Source: JBAXQQ01 sp037131695
GTDB lineage: Bacteria > Armatimonadota > Hebobacteria > CAIYQO01
DNA length: 5,739 nucleotides
Direction of reading: 5' to 3'
Assembly (NCBI GenBank): GCA_964638715.1
Contig: CAZWZF010000114.1
Span: 1-5,739 of the forward strand
The notes under the pieces were generated by a model. That model was not told where the DNA came from and did not search any database. It worked only from the letters and a program-made list of their open reading frames with translations. Both the position numbers and the translations under genes were made by a program. Below, in pieces: positions 1 through 5,739 of the stretch. The first letter of the stretch is position 1. Every line of letters starts with the position of its first letter.

Positions 1-69
1 TAATTGCACAAAAGTCTTTTTTTATAAATTAGTCTGACGAAACTGAGTAGTTACTATTTACAAAATCTA

Positions 70-98
70 TTGACTTTACATATATCAGGGTCTAAAAT
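70..98 (+). promoter_or_regulatory. Sigma-70-like promoter of the pseudopilin operon
   Basis: A -35 box TTGACT (70-75) and a -10 box TAAAAT (93-98) are separated by exactly 17 bases, each one mismatch from the consensus. Transcription would start near 105, giving a leader of about 74 bases before the ATG at 179. It is the best promoter candidate upstream of the first gene and probably drives both pseudopilin genes, because the gap between them is too short for a promoter. No clear operator or riboswitch-like structure was seen in the leader. Confidence 0.7.
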
Positions 99-166
99 GT
101 AAGGTAATATCTAAAAGGTAAATTTAATCAGGTGAAAACTTGTTGCCTTTTAGAGACTCTATTTGT

Positions 167-172
167 GAGGTG
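167..172 (+). promoter_or_regulatory. Ribosome binding site fixing the first pseudopilin start at 179
   Basis: GAGGTG lies 6 bases before the ATG at 179. The reading frame stays open upstream to a TTG at 140, which has its own weaker AGGTG at 130-134. The ATG is preferred because it gives an 8-residue basic leader (MKKTSQQR) before the G/F cleavage site. The TTG would give a 21-residue leader containing acidic residues, which is less typical of class III prepilin signals. Confidence 0.7.
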
Positions 173-178
173 AAAATC

Positions 179-1186
179 ATGAAAAAAACAAGTCAGCAGC
201 GTGGCTTTACGCTAATCGAGCTGTTAGTCGTAATTGCCATTATCGCAATTTTAGCTGCCATTTTGTTCCCTGTATTTGCACGTGCCCGTGAAAAAGCACG
301 TCAAACCACCTGTACCAGCAACCAGCGCCAGTTGGCGTTAGCCCTGGCAATGTATTCTCAGGACCATAAGGAGATGATGCCGGCGGAAGATACCGTGTGG
401 AGTGACATAAAAGTTGATCCCGGGGTGCTTGTTTGCCCGTCGTTGGGGAAAAATGTTCCTAACGGTTATGTTTATTGCAGTGGTGTTGCCGGTCAAAGCA
501 GCGGTATTTTCTCTGCACCGGATAAGCAATTTGTCACCGCAGATGGTTTTGCCAAATCAATATTCAATACCACGACCGCCAAGCCGAATGTTTGGTATGG
601 GCCAACCGACTGGGATACCCGTCATTCCGGCAAATGTTTAATGAGTTTTCTTGATGGTCATGCTGGTACATTAGATACCAGTGCCGGCGCTGCTGGTGTG
701 GCAGGGTTTAAACCCGGACTGATGGTGAGAGTATATAACGCTGTTGGCGGTGGCGGATATCCCTCCGGTGCTCCAATATTCGAAATGGCAAATGCCTGGA
801 CAAAATATTCTAACTTAAAACAAGATTCTTATGGCGGAACCCCTGATAATAACGGGGGAGCATTTCCGGGTGGGCCAATTGATCAGTTCACTATTACCTG
901 GACCGGTTTCTTCCTTCCTCCGGTTGATGGCGTTTACAATTTCACCGGCAGTGCAGACGATGTCAGTTGTGTATTTATTACCGACCCAACCGCAATACCG
1001 CCAAAAACCACCATGGTATTCGCAGAGGGTTCCGGCTCTATCACCTTAAAAGCGGGTATCTTTTACGGTTACGAGCAGCGCGGCTGTGAAGGCGGCGGTA
1101 CTTTTTATGGCAGCTGTAACTGCACCTCGCCAGCCGGTGGTTGGGCAGGAAATGTAATACCGACCAGTTGTTTCTGGTTTAATTGA
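179..1186 (+). CDS. Pseudopilin with H-X9-DG motif and C-terminal PA14-like domain (paralogue 1)
   Basis: Predicted 335-residue envelope protein. Residues 1-9 form a class III prepilin leader ending in G9, and processing before F10 would leave a mature protein with Glu at +5 (E14), the usual GFTLIE pattern. A long hydrophobic helix follows to about residue 30, then the charged block ARAREKAR. A Cys-Pro (LVCPSLG) and an H-X9-DG motif (H149, D159-G160) match the prepilin-type family known from Planctomycetes, Lentisphaerae and similar phyla. Residues about 177-335 resemble a PA14 beta-barrel: a Trp-Thr-Gly-Phe strand, GVYNF, the Asp-Asp pair D260-D261 and a terminal GGW strand. PA14 domains often bind glycans, so an adhesive or substrate-binding head is likely, but the ligand is unknown. 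It is first in a two-gene operon with its own paralogue. The PA14 part holds five cysteines, consistent with an extracytoplasmic location. The prepilin part is very secure, PA14 fairly secure, and the role is inferred. Confidence 0.9.
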   Translation: MKKTSQQRGFTLIELLVVIAIIAILAAILFPVFARAREKARQTTCTSNQRQLALALAMYSQDHKEMMPAEDTVWSDIKVDPGVLVCPSLGKNVPNGYVYCSGVAGQSSGIFSAPDKQFVTADGFAKSIFNTTTAKPNVWYGPTDWDTRHSGKCLMSFLDGHAGTLDTSAGAAGVAGFKPGLMVRVYNAVGGGGYPSGAPIFEMANAWTKYSNLKQDSYGGTPDNNGGAFPGGPIDQFTITWTGFFLPPVDGVYNFTGSADDVSCVFITDPTAIPPKTTMVFAEGSGSITLKAGIFYGYEQRGCEGGGTFYGSCNCTSPAGGWAGNVIPTSCFWFN

Positions 1187-1190
1187 TTAT

Positions 1191-1199
1191 AAAGGAGGT
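1191..1199 (+). promoter_or_regulatory. Strong Shine-Dalgarno site of the second pseudopilin
   Basis: AAAGGAGGT lies 5 bases before the ATG at 1205 and begins only 4 bases after the stop codon of the preceding gene. This near-perfect anti-16S match fixes the start and suggests that the second paralogue is translated at least as well as the first, whose site is the weaker GAGGTG. Confidence 0.85.
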
Positions 1200-1204
1200 A
1201 AATT

Positions 1205-2242
1205 ATGAAACTGTATAATAAAAAACATGGTTTTACACTGATTGAATTATTAGTTGTAATTGCCATTATTGCCATTTTAGCCGCCATATTGTTCCCGGTA
1301 TTTGCCCGCGCTCGTGAAAAAGCCCGGCAGACCACCTGCACCAGCAATCAGCGCCAGATTACCGCAACCATGATGATGTATGCCCAGGACCACGATGAAA
1401 TTATGCCGTCGTCATTAAATGTCTGGCAAACTGTAAGTATTGACCCTGAAGTGCTGGTTTGTCCCACACTTGGAAGCAGCACACCTAACGGGTATGTTTA
1501 CAATTCTTATCTCAGCGAAACAGGAATTGGTACCTGGCCTTCACCGTCGGATATATTTACCACTGCCGATGGAAATATAACATCCACTTATGGCGGGTAT
1601 CGAAATTTATATGTTAAGCCAAATGACCTTGATTATCGCCATACCAGCAAGTTTGTCATGAGCTATCTTGACGGTCATGTTGGTGTAACCAAAGTCGCCC
1701 CCAGCGGTGTCGGCAACTCGCTGAAAAGTGGATATTATGTAGATCTTTGCGGGTCAGACAGTTATTTTCCAACGAATACTGCTTTAGCAAATGCATCAAA
1801 AATGTTTGTGCCGGCAGATTGTCCATTAACATCTTTTAATTATAACGATGCCACCCCACCTGCAAATGGCAATCGCAACAACCTTGGCGGACCGAAGAAT
1901 TCACTTGGTGTAGTTCTTCAACAAGATAACTTTTGTATAAAATTCACCTGCACATTAAATGTAACAACATCAGGAACTTATCAATTTCATTCTGATGGCG
2001 ATGATGTAGGCGTAATATTTATTACTGATGTATCTGCATATCCGGCCATTCGCAAGCAGGTTTCGGCAAAAGGAAATGGTTCAATTTATTTAATGGCTAA
2101 TACTGATTACCCATTTGAAGCATGGTTTGTAGAAGGTGCTGGCGGTGCCAACTATAGTTTCCAATGGGCACCTCCTGGTTCAGGTTGGGTAAATATTCCA
2201 CAACCCGGCGCGGTTGGCTGCCCATTGTATGTTGATAAATAA
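1205..2242 (+). CDS. Pseudopilin with H-X9-DG motif and C-terminal PA14-like domain (paralogue 2)
   Basis: Predicted 345-residue paralogue of the preceding gene with the same plan. The leader MKLYNKKHG would be cut before F10, E14 is at +5, and a hydrophobic helix runs to about residue 30. Residues 9-51 are identical to the first copy. The middle keeps DPEVLVCPTLG, PNGYVY, TTADG and an H-X9-DG motif (H146, D156-G157). Residues about 173-345 form a PA14-like domain, with TSGTYQF, the acidic DGDD at 264-267, and a final strand QWAPPGSGW near the end. This half is much more diverged from its neighbour than the N-terminus, so the two heads may recognise different ligands. It is 18 bp behind the first gene, has a strong ribosome binding site, and is followed by an intrinsic terminator, so it should be the last gene of the operon. 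It is probably a minor pilin or pseudopilin displaying a binding head. No secretion machinery is encoded nearby. Confidence 0.9.
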   Translation: MKLYNKKHGFTLIELLVVIAIIAILAAILFPVFARAREKARQTTCTSNQRQITATMMMYAQDHDEIMPSSLNVWQTVSIDPEVLVCPTLGSSTPNGYVYNSYLSETGIGTWPSPSDIFTTADGNITSTYGGYRNLYVKPNDLDYRHTSKFVMSYLDGHVGVTKVAPSGVGNSLKSGYYVDLCGSDSYFPTNTALANASKMFVPADCPLTSFNYNDATPPANGNRNNLGGPKNSLGVVLQQDNFCIKFTCTLNVTTSGTYQFHSDGDDVGVIFITDVSAYPAIRKQVSAKGNGSIYLMANTDYPFEAWFVEGAGGANYSFQWAPPGSGWVNIPQPGAVGCPLYVDK

Positions 2243-2262
2243 AATCTAATATTTGTATCTCC

Positions 2263-2289
2263 AAGGGCAGGATTTTATCCTGCCCTTTT
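2263..2289 (+). terminator. Rho-independent terminator of the pseudopilin operon
   Basis: A perfect 11-bp stem (2263-2273 paired with 2277-2287) with the GC-rich core GGGCAGG encloses a 3-base TTT loop. The 3' arm runs into TTTT at 2286-2289. It begins 20 bases after the stop codon of the second pseudopilin, which makes it a convincing intrinsic terminator separating the operon from the hydrolase gene. Confidence 0.9.
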
Positions 2290-2302
2290 CATTTGGTAAT
2301 CT

Positions 2303-2331
2303 TTGACAACGCCACTCACAATCTGTATTCT
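2303..2331 (+). promoter_or_regulatory. Sigma-70-like promoter of the glycoside hydrolase gene
   Basis: A perfect -35 box TTGACA (2303-2308) is followed after 17 bases by TATTCT (2326-2331), a -10 box matching four of six consensus positions. Transcription would begin near 2338, leaving a very short leader of about 18 bases that holds the GGAGAGG ribosome binding site. Lying just after the operon terminator, it makes the hydrolase an independent transcription unit. It also argues against in-frame starts further upstream at 2293, which would fall ahead of the transcript. Confidence 0.7.
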
Positions 2332-2344
2332 GAAATAAAAATGT

Positions 2345-2351
2345 GGAGAGG
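2345..2351 (+). promoter_or_regulatory. Ribosome binding site choosing the hydrolase start at 2356
   Basis: GGAGAGG ends 4 bases before the ATG at 2356. The two other in-frame candidates are a TTG at 2293 and an ATG at 2341. Neither has a purine-rich site in front, and both would put a polar stretch before the signal peptide. Starting at 2356 places basic residues (R4, R6) directly before the hydrophobic core, as expected for export. Confidence 0.75.
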
Positions 2352-2355
2352 AAAA

Positions 2356-5300
2356 ATGCTGTTTAGATATCGTTTATATATGTTGCTGACAATTATTTTT
2401 CTTCTGTCTTATATAGTTTCAGCTTCTGCTCCAATTAACGTAATTCTTTCTGCCAATTGGTTAACGCTGCCACTCGGTGAAAATGGCAATGGCGGCGTTA
2501 ATGGTGGTGCGGTCAATTGCAAATTAACGGTCGCGGCGGCAGGGATTTATTACTTGCAGATGACGGCTGATATTCCCTGGCAGCTTGGAATTGAAACCAT
2601 CTCTTATACTGTAACGGTAGATGGCAAGCAGTTGCGGTCGGCACCACCATCCAGCGAGACTGGCGGTGGTTGGAATGACGGTTATATGCCGTATTTTCTT
2701 GTAGAAGGTGATGGGATAGCGAAATCGTTGACTTACCTGTTGCCATTGAACTTAACTGCTGGCGAACATGCTTTGGATATTGCAACGCCAGGTCATGGAA
2801 ATATACAGGAACTTCGTATATTGCCTGGCATTAATGGTGAAGAAAGCAAATTAAAGTTTGTTGATAATAGCCGTGTATATTTTCCCGACGAAATATCGCA
2901 TGCGCAATTGACCGGGGTAAAATATGCCAGTGAGGTTGTTTTTCAACAACTTCGGCTGGCGGATGCCGGTGATTCTGGTGAATGGGGGCCTGATATCCGG
3001 GTGGTTCCGGTTGAAAATATCGATCGGCAACCTGTAGATGCTCAGAATATCGATATTACATTCCCAACTTCAAATCATGGCGTCATCGGCGCGACTTTAA
3101 TAATTAAAGATAACGGAAAAATGCTGGTGCGCTACCTTGGTTCTGTTGCTGTGGTTCCGCGTCGCGATACGTCAAAATATAACCCGGAAGGCTTGTTTCT
3201 TGCCTCAACAAATACCAGAATTACCCCGGAAAAGCTGCGCGATTACAAACGTGCCGGTGTTGACTGGGTACGGGTCGAGTTGGGATGCGGCAGTTTTGCG
3301 CAGGCAAAAGGAAAATATAATTGGGATGACATGGATAAGCTGTTTAACGCCTGCCGTCAGGAAAAGATGAATGTCATGACCCTGATGGGTGGTTCGCCGG
3401 GATGGATGCAGCCAAAAGGCGATTTTATTGATGTGCCTTATAAAAATTACACCATTAAACTTGACGGTTCACCGGGACGGGAATCTATTGATGACTGGGA
3501 AGCTGCATGGCGCGAATATATGACCCGATACACAGTCGTTAACCGCGCCATGAACCTGTGGAACGAACCATGGGAAGGCGGCGGAATATCCGGCTGGAAA
3601 TCCACCGGAGAACATTACCGTCTACAATTATCGCACCTGGTATCCGCACGCAATGCCGCCGACCGCACCATCAAAATCGTCGCTGCTGACAGCTCTCACG
3701 ATACCGATTGGAAGATTTTTACCGCTAATCGCCAGGATGACATTGATGTAATTTCTACCCATTACGAGCATCCCCGCACCAGCACCGCCTACGCGATGGC
3801 GCGGTATTATAAAAAAGAAGTATGGGAAACTGAAACCTGGCTTAGCTGGGAAGGCGATGCTGCCAGCGTCCGCCGCATCATGTATAACCTAGCACTGGGT
3901 TCCCGCAAAATCAGCCTGTGGAATGACAGTATGTTATTCGACAGCGCCGGTAATCCTACTCCCGAATTGGCGACCCTGGCGGCAACCCGCAGCATGCTGG
4001 AAGGCCTTAACTTTAAGGAAATTATCCATCCCGAACGTCCGCCGTTTGTATTAATGTTCACCGGCAAGAATCGCCAGGTTGCCGCCATTGTTTCCACGCT
4101 GGCAATCTCTCGCGAAACGGCGAATCTGGAATTTCGCGGACAATTTGCAAATGACCGAATAACCATGTCGCTGGCTGACCCAAAAAATGAGTATCGTGTC
4201 TACGACCTGTTGGGAAATCCGCTGGCGGTGGAACGTATAAATGGCAGCATAGTGCTGCCGGTGGATGCTGAAGTTCGCTACATTGAATATATGGGTTCTT
4301 CGTCTGCATTTGCAAATAGATTAAAAACTGCGGAATGTAAAGGCTTGCGACCTGTAGAAATAATCATTCACGACTTGCCATGCCGGGTAGAAAATCACCC
4401 GGTATTGCGAGTAACTTTGCGAAATACTTATCCGCGTAAATTGGCAGCCACAGTGACGGTAACGTCGGAGAAACTGGTATTTGAAAAAGCAGTTCAGCAA
4501 ATAATACTAAAACCGGGTGAAACAACATTGTTATTCCCGGTGAAATCGGCAAGTCTGGTGAGTGGGAATATATACCCGGTGAAAGTAGTGGCAGCAGCCA
4601 ACCAGTCATCGGCAACCCTGGAAGAATTAATTTCTGTTGCAACCATCACCCGCGGCACCCCAACGGTGGATGGCGACAATGCGGACTGGCAAAAACTGAA
4701 AGCTGTGCCTGCATATATTTTACCGAACCGCGAAAAGACGCCGCCAGCACTGACGCCATGGCTGCCGGATAGTGAATGGTCGAAAACTGTGGATGCTGGC
4801 AGCAGCGAAATTGCCTTTATGGCGGATGACAAGTATTTATACATTCAGGCGCGGGTGAAAGACCTGACCCCACACATGTTCCCGTCGCTGCTCACTGGTA
4901 AAAATCTGCATACTATGCAAAATTTCCCGGCTAATTACGTCTATAATCAGATGGGGCCGTGGCCAGAGCGCGACGGCGACCTGGTAGAGTTGTCACTCGG
5001 TACCATCAATCGCAAGCAATGGGTGCAGAAATACGAAGTTTTCCCGCCATCCAGTCCGTTGTACCGTTTCGGTGCTGCATTACCATGTCTATACACCTAC
5101 GTATTTTACCCCACTCAGGATGGCGGTGCGGAAGTGTTGCGCCTGCGCACTCCAGATTTCTATTACGCGCACCCGCTGCCGATGGACTACGCCTGGCTGG
5201 CACAGCATTGCCGCGTTCCCGGCGCACAGGTACGCGCTATCAGAAACGCGCAGGGATATACGCTGGAAGCCGCGCTGCCATGGAGCGAATTGAAAACGCT

Positions 5301-5511
5301 ACCGCATAAAAGCGGCGACCGCATCCGTCTGAACGTCCGAGTTCGCGACACCAACGATAAATTTCCCCTCGCCTGGGCCGGAAGCACCGAGGCAGGCGGT
5401 AAGCAATACTCCTGGTCAAAAGACCACAGCATCGCCGGCATAGCACCACTCGATTACACCCCGGCAGGAAGAAATCAATGGTCGTCAGATACCGAGTGGG
5501 GGTTTGAGTAG
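2356..5511 (+). CDS. Secreted multidomain clan GH-A-like glycoside hydrolase with C-terminal CBM9-like module
   Basis: Predicted 1051-residue exported protein. A Sec signal peptide spans about 1-23, with likely cleavage after VSA because Pro at 26 disfavours the later ASA site. Residues about 26-158 form a glycine-rich beta-sandwich that looks carbohydrate-binding, followed by a beta-rich linker region to about 275. Residues about 280-557 read as a (beta/alpha)8 barrel: GVDWVRVEL (strand 2), VMTLMGGSPGWM (strand 3), NLWNEPW (strand 4, candidate acid/base E404), DVISTHYEH (strand 6) and VWETETW (strand 7, candidate nucleophile E493, alternatively E491). The 89-residue spacing suits clan GH-A retaining enzymes such as GH39 or GH5, but I cannot name the family or substrate. 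A beta subdomain (about 563-653, including VYDLLGNPL) and an Ig-like domain (about 665-760) follow. From about 769 (PTVDGDNADW) to the end is a CBM9/DOMON-like module with LYIQARVKD, DGDLVELSLG and LEAALPW. It has its own promoter after the pseudopilin terminator. No membrane anchor or sorting tail is visible, so it is secreted or periplasmic. Confidence 0.85.
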   Translation: MLFRYRLYMLLTIIFLLSYIVSASAPINVILSANWLTLPLGENGNGGVNGGAVNCKLTVAAAGIYYLQMTADIPWQLGIETISYTVTVDGKQLRSAPPSSETGGGWNDGYMPYFLVEGDGIAKSLTYLLPLNLTAGEHALDIATPGHGNIQELRILPGINGEESKLKFVDNSRVYFPDEISHAQLTGVKYASEVVFQQLRLADAGDSGEWGPDIRVVPVENIDRQPVDAQNIDITFPTSNHGVIGATLIIKDNGKMLVRYLGSVAVVPRRDTSKYNPEGLFLASTNTRITPEKLRDYKRAGVDWVRVELGCGSFAQAKGKYNWDDMDKLFNACRQEKMNVMTLMGGSPGWMQPKGDFIDVPYKNYTIKLDGSPGRESIDDWEAAWREYMTRYTVVNRAMNLWNEPWEGGGISGWKSTGEHYRLQLSHLVSARNAADRTIKIVAADSSHDTDWKIFTANRQDDIDVISTHYEHPRTSTAYAMARYYKKEVWETETWLSWEGDAASVRRIMYNLALGSRKISLWNDSMLFDSAGNPTPELATLAATRSMLEGLNFKEIIHPERPPFVLMFTGKNRQVAAIVSTLAISRETANLEFRGQFANDRITMSLADPKNEYRVYDLLGNPLAVERINGSIVLPVDAEVRYIEYMGSSSAFANRLKTAECKGLRPVEIIIHDLPCRVENHPVLRVTLRNTYPRKLAATVTVTSEKLVFEKAVQQIILKPGETTLLFPVKSASLVSGNIYPVKVVAAANQSSATLEELISVATITRGTPTVDGDNADWQKLKAVPAYILPNREKTPPALTPWLPDSEWSKTVDAGSSEIAFMADDKYLYIQARVKDLTPHMFPSLLTGKNLHTMQNFPANYVYNQMGPWPERDGDLVELSLGTINRKQWVQKYEVFPPSSPLYRFGAALPCLYTYVFYPTQDGGAEVLRLRTPDFYYAHPLPMDYAWLAQHCRVPGAQVRAIRNAQGYTLEAALPWSELKTLPHKSGDRIRLNVRVRDTNDKFPLAWAGSTEAGGKQYSWSKDHSIAGIAPLDYTPAGRNQWSSDTEWGFE

Positions 5512-5543
5512 AATTAAAAATTAAAAATTACGAATTAAAAATT
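5511..5543. repeat. Short AT-rich direct-repeat tract just after the hydrolase
   Basis: GAATTAAAAATT occurs at 5511-5522 and again at 5532-5543. An overlapping copy without the first base (AATTAAAAATT) lies at 5519-5529, and a short TACG-type spacer precedes the last copy. The first copy shares its G with the TAG stop codon of the hydrolase gene. I recall similar AATTAAAAATT/ACG tracts between genes in other genomes but cannot verify a match here. Its function is unknown. Confidence 0.7.
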
Positions 5544-5556
5544 GCTGTTGTAGTTT

Positions 5557-5577
5557 CTAATCAACAATTAGGCTTTT
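5557..5577 (+). terminator. Weak candidate terminator after the hydrolase gene
   Basis: CTAAT (5557-5561) can pair with ATTAG (5567-5571) around a 5-base loop, followed by GC and TTTT (5574-5577). The stem is only 5 bp and AT-rich, so it is far weaker than the one at 2263-2289. Termination could equally be Rho-dependent or lie beyond the window. Confidence 0.25.
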
Positions 5578-5739
5578 GTATTGGACCGCAGGCATACTAT
5601 TCTATATATCTCAATTTTATTATTTTATGCCATTGATTAATTCCTAATAACATTAATTTCATAGCCCACGGCAACGCCCTCACTCTTATACACATTTATT
5701 AAAAACATATAGAAAAAGTCAGAGATGGTTCATATTTTA
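5578..5739. other. AT-rich non-coding tail with no supported gene
   Basis: No open frame of credible length with a ribosome binding site was found on either strand. The plus strand gives only very short frames, for example ATGCCATTGATTAATTCCTAA starting at 5627. The minus strand has a stop-to-stop stretch of 30 codons at 5640-5729 with no upstream site. It may be plain intergenic sequence before the next gene. Confidence 0.5.

Noticed and set aside
48..56. Small palindrome TAGT-T-ACTA upstream of the first promoter.
   Set aside because: Only four base pairs per arm in AT-rich DNA; expected by chance and not placed as a clear operator.
140..178. TTG-initiated 13-residue extension of the first pseudopilin.
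   Set aside because: It would make an unusually long leader with acidic residues. The ATG at 179 has a better ribosome binding site and a canonical short basic leader.
203..1357. The repeated pseudopilin 5' segments as a recombination repeat or recent duplication.
   Set aside because: The nucleotide sequences differ at about 20 of 43 codons, so the similarity reflects protein conservation, not a recent DNA repeat.
2293..2355. 21-residue N-terminal extension of the hydrolase from a TTG at 2293.
   Set aside because: It overlaps the predicted promoter, has no ribosome binding site and would bury the signal peptide behind a polar segment.
3807..4844. Several minus-strand open frames of 85 to 119 codons across the hydrolase gene.
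   Set aside because: They lie wholly inside a well-supported coding frame on the other strand, have no recognisable domains, and look like shadows of its codon usage.
5640..5729. Minus-strand stop-to-stop stretch of 30 codons that reads like a possible protein C-terminus (includes YKSEGVAVGYEINVIRN).
   Set aside because: An in-frame stop precedes it within the window, there is no ribosome binding site or convincing start, and no family is recognised. It may be a decayed fragment but cannot be supported.

Overview
The window looks like an accessory locus for surface or secreted proteins from a diderm bacterium with very many type IV pilin-like (pseudopilin) proteins. Two adjacent genes carry a class III prepilin leader and helix running into the block FPVFARAREKARQT. 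I associate that wording mainly with Armatimonadota and related lineages, less with Lentisphaerae or Planctomycetes, where this position usually reads differently. The assignment rests on remembered family style and is tentative. Composition is moderate (about 37 to 55% GC in the lines I counted), and the expression signals are ordinary sigma-70-like promoters and Shine-Dalgarno sites.

Layout: (1) 1-178 is a leader region with a strong promoter at 70-98. (2) 179-1186 and 1205-2242 are two tandem paralogues 18 bp apart, evidently one operon. Each encodes a pseudopilin with an N-terminal prepilin segment, an H-X9-DG motif and a C-terminal PA14-like beta domain. (3) 2263-2289 is a near-ideal intrinsic terminator closing that operon. 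(4) 2303-2331 is a TTGACA/TATTCT promoter that starts a separate transcript. (5) 2356-5511 encodes a 1051-residue exported multidomain protein: signal peptide, N-terminal beta-sandwich, clan GH-A-like (beta/alpha)8 glycoside hydrolase core with candidate catalytic glutamates E404 and E493, beta accessory domains, and a C-terminal CBM9-like module. (6) 5511-5739 is AT-rich non-coding sequence that opens with a short direct-repeat tract and has no convincing gene.

Working model (inference): the pseudopilins would be processed by a prepilin peptidase encoded elsewhere and sit at the envelope with PA14-like, possibly glycan-binding, heads outward. The hydrolase would be exported and cut a polysaccharide while its accessory modules hold it on substrate. 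The terminator and second promoter allow the two units to be expressed independently. No pilus or type II secretion machinery, transporter, regulator, RNA gene, mobile element or CRISPR array is visible. The most notable points are the duplicated pseudopilin-PA14 architecture, with a protein-identical but synonymously diverged N-terminus, and a large hydrolase whose exact GH family cannot be named from the sequence alone.
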